Notes: a model not told the origin generated them from the sequence alone. Positions 25,717-34,964 are shown, counted from the first letter of the stretch. The stretch is DNA of 64,000 nt from Clostridiales bacterium (GCA_025757645.1 CP107216.1:491001-555000); one strand, 5' to 3'. Translations and numbers: made by a program.

Positions 25717-27327
25717 TTACCAGCCCATGCTGTCGTCAAAGTCGAGCAGCGACGGATCGACCGGCTCCTCGTGCATGACGTTGATCATGTATTCGTTGAC
25801 GGTGCGGCGCGCCTCGGCCGGAGAGACGATGCGGTGATCCATCAGCGAGTGCGGCATCCACACCGTGTGGAAGCGCTCGTCATGCTTGCGGATCTCCTCC
25901 TCGATCAGACCCTGCGCACCGGCCATGCCCTTGCAGCCGATGTCGTCGTACATGATGATCATGTCGCAGTTGAACTTCTCCGCCGTCTCCCACATCTGCA
26001 TCAGGTGGCGGTTGCCGCCGACGGTGTGCGTGCGCATCGGGGTGCGGGCGTGCCAGTCGGCCACGTCGCTCATCATGATGTCGCGGTCCTCGGTGTCGAC
26101 GATGTTGTGGCCGGTGAGCGAATCCATGTTGATCAGGCACAGGATGCCCCAGCAGTTATACAGCCACTGCACGCCGTGTGCGTAATACGTCGAGCCGCAG
26201 CTCCAGGCGATGGCGCGGTGGCGCGTGAGCGGGAAGGTGTCGATGTTCTTGCGCACACATTTATCAAAGATGCGCATGAGCTTGTGCGAGGCCTTGAGGA
26301 AGTACTCGTTGCCGCCCTGCTGGTAGAAGTAGATGCGAAACAGCCCCTGGCACACGGGGTTGAGCGCGCCGTTGTTCGTCTTGGCATAGACGTCCCAGCG
26401 CTCGGTCTCCTCGCGGTTGAACTGGTTGGTGTTTTCGATGTGCTGGATGAACGTGTCCCAGTTGAACGGCTGGTGGAACTGCTCTTCGAGGAAGTGGATG
26501 GCGTCGTACACCTCGTGCACGCCGAGCTCCTTGCAGGTCGGGTCGTCATACATGAGCGGCGTCGTGAACGGGTGCACGGCCTTCTTGCCGTCGCTTGAGA
26601 GCGCGCGGTACATAGCGACGTTGTCCATCATGTTCGCGTCGCAGGGGTTGTTCGTCGTGAGCCAGCAGTTGCCGATATCGGGGTACTCGCCCTCGACGGC
26701 GACGCCGGTCTCCACGAGCGGCAGCGTGCACATATCGCCCGGGATGCCGCAGCTGACAGCCTGGTCGACGTAGTACGAGCCGAGGTTCTTGTTCAAAATC
26801 GGCACCATGAATGCCGCGTGCTGCTGGATGTTGATGCCGTAGTAGCCGGGGAAGCCGTAGATGATGTGCTTCGGCAGCGTGTAGTCAAAGGCGATCGTGC
26901 GCTCGGTCCACTTGTTCTCGCCGAAGCGGCGGTCGGCGCGGATCTCGCGCCAGAGCGTCGTGATGGAGTCGGACACCATGCAGTCGATGGCCGTCAGGTC
27001 GGCGCGCAGGACCATGCCGCGGTCACCCTCGATCCATTTGTCGACCATCATCGGCGTGGCCAGATACGCGCTCAGCCAGCGATACTTCCAGAAGGCGCGG
27101 ATCATGCGCACCGGGTCGCGGCCGATGAGCCCGGCCATCTTGCCCCAGGTCTGCAGCCAGCGGGCGAAGGCATAGGCCGTGTCCTTCACGCCGCGCCACT
27201 CGCGGTGGAAGTAGAAGTTCGTGCCCTCGATGTACAGGTCGCCAAGATAATGGCACTCGTTGTCACCCCGCAGGAAGTGGCCGAGCGTGCCGTATTCTTC
27301 TTTGAGCGTGCGTTTGCGTTTCCACAT
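25717..27327 (-). CDS. 2-hydroxyacyl-CoA dehydratase, larger subunit
   Basis: 536 aa. The 2-hydroxyacyl-CoA dehydratase (HgdA/HgdB, FldBC, HadBC) fold is recognised from cysteine-containing blocks such as SCGIPGDMCTLPLVE, NNPCDANMMDN and AWSCGSTYYAHGVQWLYNCWG and the C-terminal MYDDIGCKGMAGAQGLIEEE. The subunits bind [4Fe-4S] clusters and, once reduced by one electron from an ATP-driven activator, dehydrate (R)-2-hydroxyacyl-CoA. At 536 aa it is longer than most subunits (about 400-480). No activator ATPase gene is in the window. It follows the other subunit by 15 bases. Substrate unknown. Confidence 0.87.
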   Translation of the reverse strand: MWKRKRTLKEEYGTLGHFLRGDNECHYLGDLYIEGTNFYFHREWRGVKDTAYAFARWLQTWGKMAGLIGRDPVRMIRAFWKYRWLSAYLATPMMVDKWIEGDRGMVLRADLTAIDCMVSDSITTLWREIRADRRFGENKWTERTIAFDYTLPKHIIYGFPGYYGINIQQHAAFMVPILNKNLGSYYVDQAVSCGIPGDMCTLPLVETGVAVEGEYPDIGNCWLTTNNPCDANMMDNVAMYRALSSDGKKAVHPFTTPLMYDDPTCKELGVHEVYDAIHFLEEQFHQPFNWDTFIQHIENTNQFNREETERWDVYAKTNNGALNPVCQGLFRIYFYQQGGNEYFLKASHKLMRIFDKCVRKNIDTFPLTRHRAIAWSCGSTYYAHGVQWLYNCWGILCLINMDSLTGHNIVDTEDRDIMMSDVADWHARTPMRTHTVGGNRHLMQMWETAEKFNCDMIIMYDDIGCKGMAGAQGLIEEEIRKHDERFHTVWMPHSLMDHRIVSPAEARRTVNEYMINVMHEEPVDPSLLDFDDSMGW

Positions 27328-27342
27328 AGCTGAACCCCTCCC

Positions 27343-28542
27343 TTATTGCTGCGCCTGGATCTTCTTGATCTCCAGCGACTCGATGAACGCCTGGAACCGG
27401 GTGCGCAGCTGGCCGGAGGCGGCGCTCGTGTAATCCTTCTCGATCTGGCACACGGGGATGCTGCGCGGCAGCTCATAGCCCTCGTAGAACCACATGCCGT
27501 CCTGCGCGCGCTCGTAGCCCCAGTATTCGCAGAACTTCATGTTCTCGACGATGATGCCGTCGGCGCGGTATTTCTCCGCGAGATCGAAGATGTATTTCTT
27601 GCGCGCGATGATGTTCTCGGGGCCCATGGCGCGCGGGCACTGGTTGCGCCACATATAGTAGTCGGCGATGGACTGCAAAACGTCCTTGCCCTCCTCGAGC
27701 GGGATCTCCTCGCGGCCGGGCATCGAGCCGAAGCAGTAGCGGTCGGCCACGACCATGCCGCCGGCCATCTCGAGCATTTTCGTGAACTCGGGGTCGTCGA
27801 TCTCGCTGCCGGCAATGAGGATGCGCGCGCGGTACCACGGCTTCGGGTCGGGCTGGCGTTCGCGCAGCTCCTGCAGCGTCTCGCGCAGGTACGGCAGGAT
27901 GAGGTCCTTCGGGCACGTGAGCGTGCACAGCTGGATGACGTGGAACTCATACCCCGTGATGACCGGGTTGTCCGCCATGCGCATGGCGTTCATCTCCGTG
28001 ATGATGCGGCACACTTCGTTGAACTGCTCGACGGCCTTGCGCAGCTTTTCCTCCGAGAAGTCCACGCCGTAGACCTTTTCGAGCGGCTGGATGATCTTCT
28101 GCTCGATCTGGCGGCGGTAGTAGCCCGCGTGCCACTCGGTCTTGCGCAGCGGCATGTCGAGATACGTGCAGAAGAACTTGTCGTTCGGGATCAGCTCGCA
28201 GTATTCAAAATACTGCTCCATGCGGTTCATCGTCGTGCAGCACTCCTGCCCGATGAGCGCGGAGATAAAGTTGTAGCCGCCCTCAAACGCACGCTCGAGG
28301 ATGCTCTTGGAGTACGGGCACGAGCGGTTGGTCATGTAGTAGGTGGCCATGTCGGGGTTCGTGCAGTTCGGCGCGCGCAGGCGCACGCCAAAGCAGTTGT
28401 CCGTGTCCAGCAAAACCTCCGGTATGTACGAACAGTTCCATGCCAGCGCCAGCCGCCCATCCTTGCAGGCGTCCTGAACCAGGTCGTTGTTTGCCTGCTG
28501 CAGCAGGTTCTCAAAATAGATCAGATGCTTCAGGTCTCTCAT
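27343..28542 (-). CDS. 2-hydroxyacyl-CoA dehydratase, smaller subunit
   Basis: 399 aa from MRDLKHLIYFENLLQQAN; ATG at 28542 after GGAGGG. It is paralogous to the partial gene at 1-285. Cysteines likely to bind the cluster occur in CTNPDMATYYMTNRSCPYS and ECCTTMNRMEQYFEYCE; later IPLEEGKDVLQSIADYY and IVENMKFCEYWGYERAQDG are typical of the family's C-terminal half. It is the first gene of a four-gene minus-strand operon (with the larger subunit, the 57-aa protein and the zinc-ribbon protein). The promoter is a perfect consensus at 28631-28659, implying strong basal expression. Confidence 0.88.
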   Translation of the reverse strand: MRDLKHLIYFENLLQQANNDLVQDACKDGRLALAWNCSYIPEVLLDTDNCFGVRLRAPNCTNPDMATYYMTNRSCPYSKSILERAFEGGYNFISALIGQECCTTMNRMEQYFEYCELIPNDKFFCTYLDMPLRKTEWHAGYYRRQIEQKIIQPLEKVYGVDFSEEKLRKAVEQFNEVCRIITEMNAMRMADNPVITGYEFHVIQLCTLTCPKDLILPYLRETLQELRERQPDPKPWYRARILIAGSEIDDPEFTKMLEMAGGMVVADRYCFGSMPGREEIPLEEGKDVLQSIADYYMWRNQCPRAMGPENIIARKKYIFDLAEKYRADGIIVENMKFCEYWGYERAQDGMWFYEGYELPRSIPVCQIEKDYTSAASGQLRTRFQAFIESLEIKKIQAQQ

Positions 28543-28630
28543 TCGCGCATTCCCTCCTTCGATGCACAAATTCCGCGCCAACGATGAAAATTCGACATTT
28601 TGCACAAGCGCAGAACGTTAACACACATTT

Positions 28631-28659
28631 ATTATAGAACTTTGCCTGAATCATGTCAA
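28631..28659 (-). promoter_or_regulatory. Perfect sigma-A promoter of the dehydratase operon
   Basis: On the minus strand TTGACA (28654-28659), exactly 17 bp, TATAAT (28631-28636). Related inverted sequences TTAACACACA (28618-28627) and ATGTGTAACA (28661-28670) flank it and could be operator halves. Confidence 0.9.
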
Positions 28660-28734
28660 TATGTGTAACAAGTGATTATTAACGGACATTTCGCTTTTTT
28701 CTGCCTGAAAAGCGGAAAAGCTGCAGGAAAGCGC

Positions 28735-28763
28735 TTGTCAAAAGCAAGACAAAGTGATAACAT
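28735..28763 (+). promoter_or_regulatory. Promoter upstream of the agmatine operon leader
   Basis: TTGTCA (28735-28740), 17-bp spacer, TAACAT (28758-28763). The expected start is near 28770, about 225 bases before the carbamoyltransferase ATG. Confidence 0.6.
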
Positions 28764-28786
28764 AAATTTATATATGCAAAAAAATT

Positions 28787-28807
28787 GCCGGGAAAACCGG
28801 CGTTTTT
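28787..28807 (+). terminator. Short leader hairpin
   Basis: GCCGG-GAAAA-CCGGC followed by GTTTTT. Five-base stem with a stable-looking loop; it may be part of a leader regulator. Confidence 0.45.
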
Positions 28808-28826
28808 CAATGAAAAAACAACGCGG

Positions 28827-28867
28827 CACGCCCGCAGAAGCCGAGGCTTCTGCGGGCGTGTTTTTTG
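28827..28867 (+). terminator. Strong leader terminator before the agmatine operon
   Basis: 16-bp perfect stem CACGCCCGCAGAAGCC / GGCTTCTGCGGGCGTG with GA between, then TTTTTTG. It ends 130 bases upstream of the carbamoyltransferase gene and downstream of a promoter, so it either ends a short RNA of about 95 nt or acts as an attenuator. No competing antiterminator could be identified by eye. Confidence 0.75.
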
Positions 28868-28996
28868 TTCGGCGAAAAAACGGCACCGATCGTGCCGCGA
28901 AAACGGAAAATTCGTCCGGCGCGCATATCCGTACGCAAATCCGCCGACAATAACCGGGAAGCAAATCCCGTAAACTGCGGCTTTGGAGGAATGGAT

Positions 28997-30013
28997 ATGT
29001 ACAAAAAAGATTTTATTGACACCAACGATTTCACAAAACAGGAACTGCTGGACATCATCGACCTGTCGCTCGCCATCAAGCGCGCCATCCGCCGGGGTTA
29101 TTATCCCCCGCTGATGAAAAATATGAACCTCGGCATGATCTTTCAGCAGTCGAGCACCCGCACGCGCGTGTCGTTCGAGACGGCCATGAGCCAGCTCGGC
29201 GGCCACGCGCAGTATCTCGGCCCTGGCATGATCCAGCTCGGCGGCCACGAGACCATCGGCGACACGGGCAAGGTGCTCTCGCGCCTGGTCGACGTGGTCA
29301 TGGCCCGCGTCATCGAGCACAAGACGATCGTTGAGCTCGCCGATGCGTGCACGATCCCGGTCATCAACGGCATGAGCGACTATAACCACCCCACGCAGGA
29401 GATCGGCGACCTGTGCACCATCAAGGAAAACCTGCCCGAGGGCAATCGGCTGGAGGACTGCAAGGTCGTCTTCGTCGGCGACGGAACGCAGGTGTGCGCG
29501 TCCCTCGGCTTCATCACCACGAAGCTCGGCATGCACTTTGTGCACTACGGCCCGGAGGGCCACCAGCTGAACGCCGACCACAAGCGCATTCTGGAGGCCA
29601 ACTGCAAGCTCTCCGGCGGCAGCTGGGCCGTCACGGACGAGCGCGACGCCGTGCGCGGCGCGGACTTTATCTATACTGACGTCTGGTACGGCCTGTATGA
29701 AAACGAGATGCCGAAGGAAGAGCGCGTGCGCGTCTTTGCCGACTACCAGGTCAACCGCGAGCTCATGCAGCTCGGCGCGCTCGGCTGCAAGTTCCTGCAC
29801 TGTCTGCCTGCTACGCGCGGCGAGGACGTGACCGACGAGGTCGCCGACTCCGCCGCCTCCCTCTGCTGGGAGCAGGCCGGCAACCGCCTGACGGCCATGC
29901 GCGGCCTGCTGGTGTATTTCACGCGCTGCCGCCGCGTCCCGACGGAGCTGGAGCTTGCCGCGGCGCAGGAGGAGCTCGACACCTTCCTCGACGCGCGGCT
30001 CGGCGGCTGCTGA
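28997..30013 (+). CDS. aguB: Putrescine carbamoyltransferase
   Basis: 338 aa from [17 protein letters not shown]. In the agmatine deiminase pathway it splits N-carbamoylputrescine with phosphate into putrescine and carbamoyl phosphate. It has the carbamoyl-phosphate loop SSTRTR near residue 55, HPTQE, and HCLPA typical of transcarbamylases. The [14 protein letters not shown] loop and the downstream antiporter, agmatine deiminase and carbamate kinase identify it as the putrescine rather than ornithine enzyme. GGAGGA at 28985-28990 favours the ATG at 28997. It is the first gene of the operon. Confidence 0.92.
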   Translation: MYKKDFIDTNDFTKQELLDIIDLSLAIKRAIRRGYYPPLMKNMNLGMIFQQSSTRTRVSFETAMSQLGGHAQYLGPGMIQLGGHETIGDTGKVLSRLVDVVMARVIEHKTIVELADACTIPVINGMSDYNHPTQEIGDLCTIKENLPEGNRLEDCKVVFVGDGTQVCASLGFITTKLGMHFVHYGPEGHQLNADHKRILEANCKLSGGSWAVTDERDAVRGADFIYTDVWYGLYENEMPKEERVRVFADYQVNRELMQLGALGCKFLHCLPATRGEDVTDEVADSAASLCWEQAGNRLTAMRGLLVYFTRCRRVPTELELAAAQEELDTFLDARLGGC

Positions 30014-30037
30014 CCGGCTGCCAAAGGAGCAGACACC

Positions 30038-31417
30038 ATGGAAGAACGAAAAAAATTCCGCCTTGCGGACGTCGTCCTCTCTGTCATCTGCGTCGTGTTC
30101 GTGGCGGAGGCGGCGGCGCCCGTCGCCTCCATCGGCAACAGCCAGTATTTCTGGTGGGTGTTCATGATGATCGCCTTCCTGCTGCCGTACGGCATGATCT
30201 CGTCCGAGCTCGGCACGACGTATACCGGCGACGGCGGGCTCTATGACTGGATCAACAAGGCGTTCCCGCGCTCGAAGTGGGGCGCGCGCGCCTCGTGGTA
30301 CTACTGGATCAACTTTCCGCTGTGGATGGCCTCGCTCGCCGTCGTGTGCCCGGAGCTGCTCGGCGTGCTCACAGGGCTGCAGTTCGGGTGGCTGGCAAAG
30401 CTGCTCATCGAGCTCGCCTTCATCTGGATCGTCACGTGGATCGCATTTTACCCTGTGTGCGACAGCATCCTCATCCTCAACATCAGCGCCGCCATCAAAA
30501 TGGTCCTCGCGCTGACGGTCGGCGTGCTCGGCATCGTCTACGTCGTGAAAAACGGCTTTGTCAACGACATGGCCTTCCGCACGTTCCTGCCGGGGTTTGA
30601 CCTGCACAGCCTGTCGTATATCTCGGTCATCATCTTCAACTTCCTGGGCTTCGAGGTCGTGTGCACGTATGCCGACAATATGCGCGACCCCAAGCGCCAG
30701 ATCCCGCAGGCCGTCGTCACCGGCGGCATCGTCATCGCGCTCATCTACCTGTTTTCGGCCTTCGGCATCGGCGCGGCCATCCCCACGCACGAGATCAGCG
30801 AGGACTCGGGCCTCATCGACGCCGTCTCGCTCATGACCGGCCGCACGAGCGGCTGGTTCGTCGGCGCGGTGGCGCTGCTGTTTCTCATTACCCTGTTCGG
30901 CAACATGATCTCGTGGTCCATGGGCGTGAACTCCACGGCGGCCTACGCCGCCGAAAACGGCGACATGCCCGCGATCTTTGCAAAGCGCTGGGCGAAAAAC
31001 GACATGCCCATCGGCTCCGCGCTCACGAGCGGCATCGTGGCGAGCGTCGTGTGCATCCTCGGCATCATCATCGAGCTGCTCTCGCCGGATTCGTCCCTGT
31101 TCTGGAGCTTTTTTGCGCTCAACCTCGTCATGCTCCTGCTGAGCTATGCGCCCGTGTTCCCGGCGTTTTTGCGCCTGCGGGAGATCGACCCCGATTCCGA
31201 GCGGCCGTTTCGCGTGCCGGGCGGGCACGGGATGCTGCGCGTGCTGGCCTATGTGCCCATGGCGCTCATCCTCATCTCGATCTTCTTCACGGCGGTGCCG
31301 CTGTCGTTCGATACGGACACGCTCTCGTACTATCTGCCGATCACGATCGGGTCGATCCTCAGCATCGTCATCGGCGAAATTCTCATCGCGGCGCGTGCGC
31401 GCCGGCATCATTCTTAG
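30038..31417 (+). CDS. aguD: Agmatine:putrescine antiporter (APC family)
   Basis: 459 aa integral membrane protein with about 12 hydrophobic segments. It belongs to the APC amino-acid/polyamine superfamily (start region FVAEAAAPVASIGNSQYFWWVFMM; glycine-rich TM1; GFEVVCTYADNMRDPKRQIPQAV in TM6 region). Exchange of external agmatine for internal putrescine lets the pathway run without net energy cost. Its substrate is inferred from the operon. AAAGGAG precedes the ATG. Confidence 0.87.
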   Translation: MEERKKFRLADVVLSVICVVFVAEAAAPVASIGNSQYFWWVFMMIAFLLPYGMISSELGTTYTGDGGLYDWINKAFPRSKWGARASWYYWINFPLWMASLAVVCPELLGVLTGLQFGWLAKLLIELAFIWIVTWIAFYPVCDSILILNISAAIKMVLALTVGVLGIVYVVKNGFVNDMAFRTFLPGFDLHSLSYISVIIFNFLGFEVVCTYADNMRDPKRQIPQAVVTGGIVIALIYLFSAFGIGAAIPTHEISEDSGLIDAVSLMTGRTSGWFVGAVALLFLITLFGNMISWSMGVNSTAAYAAENGDMPAIFAKRWAKNDMPIGSALTSGIVASVVCILGIIIELLSPDSSLFWSFFALNLVMLLLSYAPVFPAFLRLREIDPDSERPFRVPGGHGMLRVLAYVPMALILISIFFTAVPLSFDTDTLSYYLPITIGSILSIVIGEILIAARARRHHS

Positions 31418-31429
31418 GAGGAAAACGTT

Positions 31430-32536
31430 ATGGCAAAACGAATCACCGGTTCTACGCCGAAGCTCGACGGCTACCGGATGCCTGCGGAGTTTGAGCCGCA
31501 GGCCGGCGTCTGGATGCTCTGGCCGGAGCGCAACGACAACTGGCGCGACGGCGCCAAGCCCGCGCAGAAAGCCTTTCTGGACGTGGCCACGGCCATTTTG
31601 CAGTTTGAACCCGTGACGGTCTGCGTCTCCCCGGCGCAGTACCAGAATGCGCGCGAGCGCCTGCCGCGCGCCGTGCGCGTCGTCGAGATGGCGAGCAACG
31701 ACGCCTGGATCCGCGACTGCGGGCCGACGTTTCTCGTCAACGGCAACGGCGGCGTGCGCGCCGTGGACTGGACGTTCAACGCCTGGGGCGGGCTGGTCGA
31801 CGGGCTCTATTTCCCGTGGGATCTCGACGATCAGGTCGCGCAGAAGGTCTGCGAGATCGAGCGCGTCGATTCCTACCGCACCGAGGGCTTCGTGCTCGAG
31901 GGCGGCTCCATCCACGTCGACGGTGAGGGCACCGTGCTCACGACCGAGATGTGCCTGCTGTCCGAGGGGCGCAACCCCGACATGGACCGCGGCGCCATCG
32001 AGCGCATGCTCTGCGACTATCTCGGCTGCGAGAAGGTGCTCTGGCTGCGCGACGGCATCGACCCCGAGGAGACCAACGGCCACATCGACGACGTGGCCTG
32101 CTTCATCCGCCCGGGCGAGGTCGCCTGCATCTGGACGGACGACCCGCAAAACCCGTTCTATCAGCCGGCGCGCGACGCGTACGACACGCTCTCGCAGGCG
32201 ACGGACGCCAAAGGCCGCAAACTGAAGGTGCACAAGCTCTGCCTGACGCAGCAGCCCTGCCTGCTGCAGGGCGCGGCGACGATCGACGCCGTGGAGGGCA
32301 CGATCCCGCGCGAGGATGGCGAGGTCGCCATCGCGTCGTATATGAACTTCCTCATCGTCAACGGCGGCGTTATCCTGCCGCAGTACGGCGACGCGAACGA
32401 CGCGCTCGCCGTGCAGCAGGTGCAGGCCATGTTCCCCGACCGCCGCGTGGTCGGCGTGCAGACGCGCGAGGTCGCGTTCGGCGGCGGGAACATCCACTGC
32501 ATCACGCAGCAGCAGCCCGCGCCGCAGCACAGGTGA
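31430..32536 (+). CDS. aguA: Agmatine deiminase
   Basis: 368 aa, typical length. It hydrolyses agmatine to N-carbamoylputrescine and ammonia. The family signature is complete: DGYRMPAEFEPQAGVWMLWPERNDNW at the N-terminus, SNDAWIRDCGPTFLVN, and the C-terminal catalytic cysteine in FGGGNIHCITQQQP. AGGAGG lies before the ATG at 31430. The ammonia it releases can counter acid. Confidence 0.97.
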   Translation: MAKRITGSTPKLDGYRMPAEFEPQAGVWMLWPERNDNWRDGAKPAQKAFLDVATAILQFEPVTVCVSPAQYQNARERLPRAVRVVEMASNDAWIRDCGPTFLVNGNGGVRAVDWTFNAWGGLVDGLYFPWDLDDQVAQKVCEIERVDSYRTEGFVLEGGSIHVDGEGTVLTTEMCLLSEGRNPDMDRGAIERMLCDYLGCEKVLWLRDGIDPEETNGHIDDVACFIRPGEVACIWTDDPQNPFYQPARDAYDTLSQATDAKGRKLKVHKLCLTQQPCLLQGAATIDAVEGTIPREDGEVAIASYMNFLIVNGGVILPQYGDANDALAVQQVQAMFPDRRVVGVQTREVAFGGGNIHCITQQQPAPQHR

Positions 32537-32540
32537 CGCC

Positions 32541-33479
32541 ATGGCCAGAATCGTCATTGCTCTCGGCGGCAACGCGCTCGGCAGCACGCCGGCGGAGCAG
32601 CGCGAACGCGTGGCCGCCGCGTGCCCGGCGCTCGTCGGGCTCATCCATCAGGGCCACGAGATCATCATCAGCCACGGCAACGGCCCGCAGGTCGGCATGA
32701 TCCAGGCGGCGTTCGACACCGCCGCGAAAACGAACCCCAAGGTCGCGCCCATGCCGCTGCCGGAGTGCACGGCCATGAGCCAGGGCTATATCGGCTACCA
32801 CCTGCAGCAGGGCATGCGCCGCACGCTGCGCGCCAATGGTATGCCCTGGCAGGTGGCGACGGTCGTCACGCAGGTCGTCGTCGACCCGGACGACCCCGCG
32901 TTCGGCGAGCCGACAAAGCCCATCGGCGCGTTTTACGATGAGGCCGCCGCGGAGCAGATGATGCGTGATGATCCGTCCCTGCGTATGCGGGAGGACTCCG
33001 GCCGCGGCTGGCGGCGCGTTGTCGCCTCGCCGAAGCCGGTGGATATTGCCGAGCGGCGCTCGATTCTGAACCTGCTCGACAGTGAGTATATCGTCATCGC
33101 CTGCGGCGGCGGCGGTGTGCCCGTCGTGCGCGACGCGCACGGGGACTACTACGGCGTGGACGCCGTCATCGACAAGGACTTTGCTTCCGCGTGCCTGGCC
33201 GAAGCCGTCGGCGCGGACTATCTGTTCATCCTCACGGCGGTCGACCACGTCTGCCTGAACTTCGGCACGCCGGAGCAGCGGGCGCTCGACGAGCTGCACG
33301 TGGATGAGGCGGAGACCTACCTGCGCGCCGGGCAGTTCGGCGCCGGCTCCATGCAGCCGAAGGTGGCCGCGGCCGTGCAGTTCGTGCGCAGCGGCTGGCG
33401 GCGGCGCGCCGTCATCGCCTCGCTCGAGCAGGCCCCGGCCGCCATGCGCGGCGAGAGCGGCACACGCATCGTGCCGTAA
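32541..33479 (+). CDS. aguC: Carbamate kinase
   Basis: 312 aa. It turns carbamoyl phosphate and ADP into ATP, ammonia and CO2, the energy-yielding last step of the pathway. It shows the amino-acid kinase fold: IVIALGGNALGS, HEIIISHGNGPQVG, VVASPKPVDI, IACGGGGVPVV and DKDFASACLAE, with MQPKVAAAVQFV near the end. It begins 5 bases after the aguA stop and is followed by a terminator shared with the opposing tetR gene. Confidence 0.95.
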   Translation: MARIVIALGGNALGSTPAEQRERVAAACPALVGLIHQGHEIIISHGNGPQVGMIQAAFDTAAKTNPKVAPMPLPECTAMSQGYIGYHLQQGMRRTLRANGMPWQVATVVTQVVVDPDDPAFGEPTKPIGAFYDEAAAEQMMRDDPSLRMREDSGRGWRRVVASPKPVDIAERRSILNLLDSEYIVIACGGGGVPVVRDAHGDYYGVDAVIDKDFASACLAEAVGADYLFILTAVDHVCLNFGTPEQRALDELHVDEAETYLRAGQFGAGSMQPKVAAAVQFVRSGWRRRAVIASLEQAPAAMRGESGTRIVP

Positions 33480-33490
33480 AAGCAAACAGA

Positions 33491-33527
33491 AACCCGGCCT
33501 TTCCCAGTGCGGGAAAGGCCGGGTTTT
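33491..33527. terminator. Bidirectional terminator between aguC and a TetR gene
   Basis: AACCCGGCCTTTCCC / GGGAAAGGCCGGGTT stem with AGTGC loop, T-run on the plus side; it also sits directly after the convergent tetR stop. Confidence 0.9.
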
Positions 33528-33528
33528 C

Positions 33529-34086
33529 TCAGCCGGGCAGCTCCAGGATCGCCATCTCGATGAAGGCGCTCGTGAGCTTTTGCACCATTTGATCATCCGT
33601 CTCCGTCTTGCCGTGCTCGACCCAGACGGTCAGCACACCGATCATGGACGACGTGATGATGGCGACGAAATAATCAAACCGCGCGGGATCGTCCGCCATC
33701 GGCCGCAGCGCCTGGATCAGGCCGGAGCTGCGGCGCAGACTGTCGAACAAAATGTCCGTCCGGTGGATCTGCACGAGCGCCTCGAGCACCGCGCTGTTGC
33801 GAAACCAGTACTGAAATACCGCCTTGGCCAGGCTGCCGCGCTGCTCGGGCGGCAGGGTGTTGTACTCGCTGAACACGGCCTGAAACCCGCGGTCGCACAG
33901 CAGCGCCAGCACGTCCTCGAGGCAGTCGAAGTTGCGGTAAAACGTCGAGCGGCTCACCGTCGAGGCGCGCTGCACGTCCGTGATCGTGATGCGCGCGAAC
34001 GGTTTTTCTTTCATGCAGGCCAAAAGGCCCGCGCAAATAAGCTCCGTAGACGCCCGCGCGCGTTTGTCGTTCTTGATGTGGTACAT
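33529..34086 (-). CDS. TetR family regulator
   Basis: 185 aa from MYHIKNDKRARASTELICAGL, ATG at 34086. The DNA-binding helices (ACMKEKPFARITITDVQRASTVSRSTFYRNF) are standard TetR; the C-terminal half (SSGLIQALRPMADDPARFDYF) recalls the TetR_C type found in regulators of dihydroxyacetone or quinone responses, without a clear ligand. It is divergent from the flavodoxin-ferredoxin gene, sharing a region with mirror-image promoters, so it probably represses both. Confidence 0.85.
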   Translation of the reverse strand: MYHIKNDKRARASTELICAGLLACMKEKPFARITITDVQRASTVSRSTFYRNFDCLEDVLALLCDRGFQAVFSEYNTLPPEQRGSLAKAVFQYWFRNSAVLEALVQIHRTDILFDSLRRSSGLIQALRPMADDPARFDYFVAIITSSMIGVLTVWVEHGKTETDDQMVQKLTSAFIEMAILELPG

Positions 34087-34118
34087 TTTGGTCTCCAACG
34101 TTCTATATTTTACGGTAC

Positions 34119-34150
34119 TATTGTATCGCAAAAAGGCTTGGTGTACAATA
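34119..34150. promoter_or_regulatory. Fully overlapping divergent promoters
   Basis: Plus strand TTGTAT (34121-34126), 17 bp, TACAAT (34144-34149). Minus strand TTGTAC (34143-34148 read in reverse), 17 bp, TACAAT (34120-34125). The -35 of one is the -10 of the other; TATTGTA and TACAATA form the outer inverted repeat. Confidence 0.7.
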
Positions 34151-34181
34151 GGGACAATCAAAATTTAAGGGAGTGTTTCAC

Positions 34182-34964
34182 ATGAGCGAAAATGTGATCT
34201 TCTGCTACTCTGGCACCGGCAACTGTCTCGACATGGCGAAAACCATCGCCCGGGAGCTGGGCGACACGGACATCATCCTTATGCGCAAAGAGCCCGCGGT
34301 CACGGACGTGCGTGACGCCAAGCGCGTCGGCTTCGTCTTCCCGTGCTACGGCGGCGGTCTGCCCGGCGGCGTGGAGGAGTCGCTGCGCAAGATCCAGGTC
34401 GGCCTCACGGCGTATACATTCGGCGTCTGCCAGTACGCGGGCTACATGGGCTCCGGCCTGTACAAGCTCAACAGCATCATCCCCCTGCGCTACTGGACGG
34501 CCGTGTCGCACCAGTGCACGTGCATCTGGCTGCTGCCGCACAGCGTGATGCTGCCGCCGGTGACGCCCGCCATGGCGCAGCGCCGCGCGGACAAAAAGGC
34601 AAAGCAGATCGCGCAGGATGTTCTTGCCCGGGCGGTCTCGCCCAAGGCCCCGCCGAAAAAGCCCATCAACCAGCTCGAGAGCAGCATCTGGCCGAAGATC
34701 GTGGCCGGCAAGGCGCAGAAGTTTGCCGTCAGCGATGCGTGCGTCGCCTGCGGTCAGTGCGCCCGGCTCTGCCCGCGCGGCAACATCCGCATCGAGGGCG
34801 GCCGCGCCGTCATCGGCGGCAACTGCATCCAGTGCCTGAGCTGCCTGCAGTACTGCCCGCAGCAGGCCATCTCGATCGGCAGGATCACCGACCGCCGCGA
34901 GCACTATCACAACCCCAACGTGACCGCCGCGGAGCTGACCGAGCCGGTCATCCACATCGACTGA
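34182..34964 (+). CDS. EFR1-type flavodoxin-ferredoxin protein
   Basis: 260 aa. An N-terminal flavodoxin-like domain with IFCYSGTGNCLDMAKTIA (FMN phosphate loop, residues about 4-20) is followed by a C-terminal bacterial ferredoxin domain with two [4Fe-4S] motifs (CVACGQCARLCPRGN and CIQCLSCLQYCPQQ). Such proteins serve as soluble electron carriers in anaerobic Clostridia. The adjacent divergent TetR and the nitroreductase downstream suggest a redox-stress or xenobiotic response. Start at 34182; AAGGGAG precedes. Confidence 0.9.
   Translation: MSENVIFCYSGTGNCLDMAKTIARELGDTDIILMRKEPAVTDVRDAKRVGFVFPCYGGGLPGGVEESLRKIQVGLTAYTFGVCQYAGYMGSGLYKLNSIIPLRYWTAVSHQCTCIWLLPHSVMLPPVTPAMAQRRADKKAKQIAQDVLARAVSPKAPPKKPINQLESSIWPKIVAGKAQKFAVSDACVACGQCARLCPRGNIRIEGGRAVIGGNCIQCLSCLQYCPQQAISIGRITDRREHYHNPNVTAAELTEPVIHID

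Noticed and set aside
28809..28953. Short leader peptide before aguB
   Set aside because: The frame overlaps the strong terminator, has no clear ribosome site and no run of informative codons.
28679..32644. Very long open frame on the minus strand (over 1300 codons) opposite the agmatine operon
   Set aside because: It is antisense to four genes with clear catalytic motifs and has a low-complexity composition rich in Arg, Ala, His and Val. In this GC-rich genome stop codons are rare in the complementary frame.
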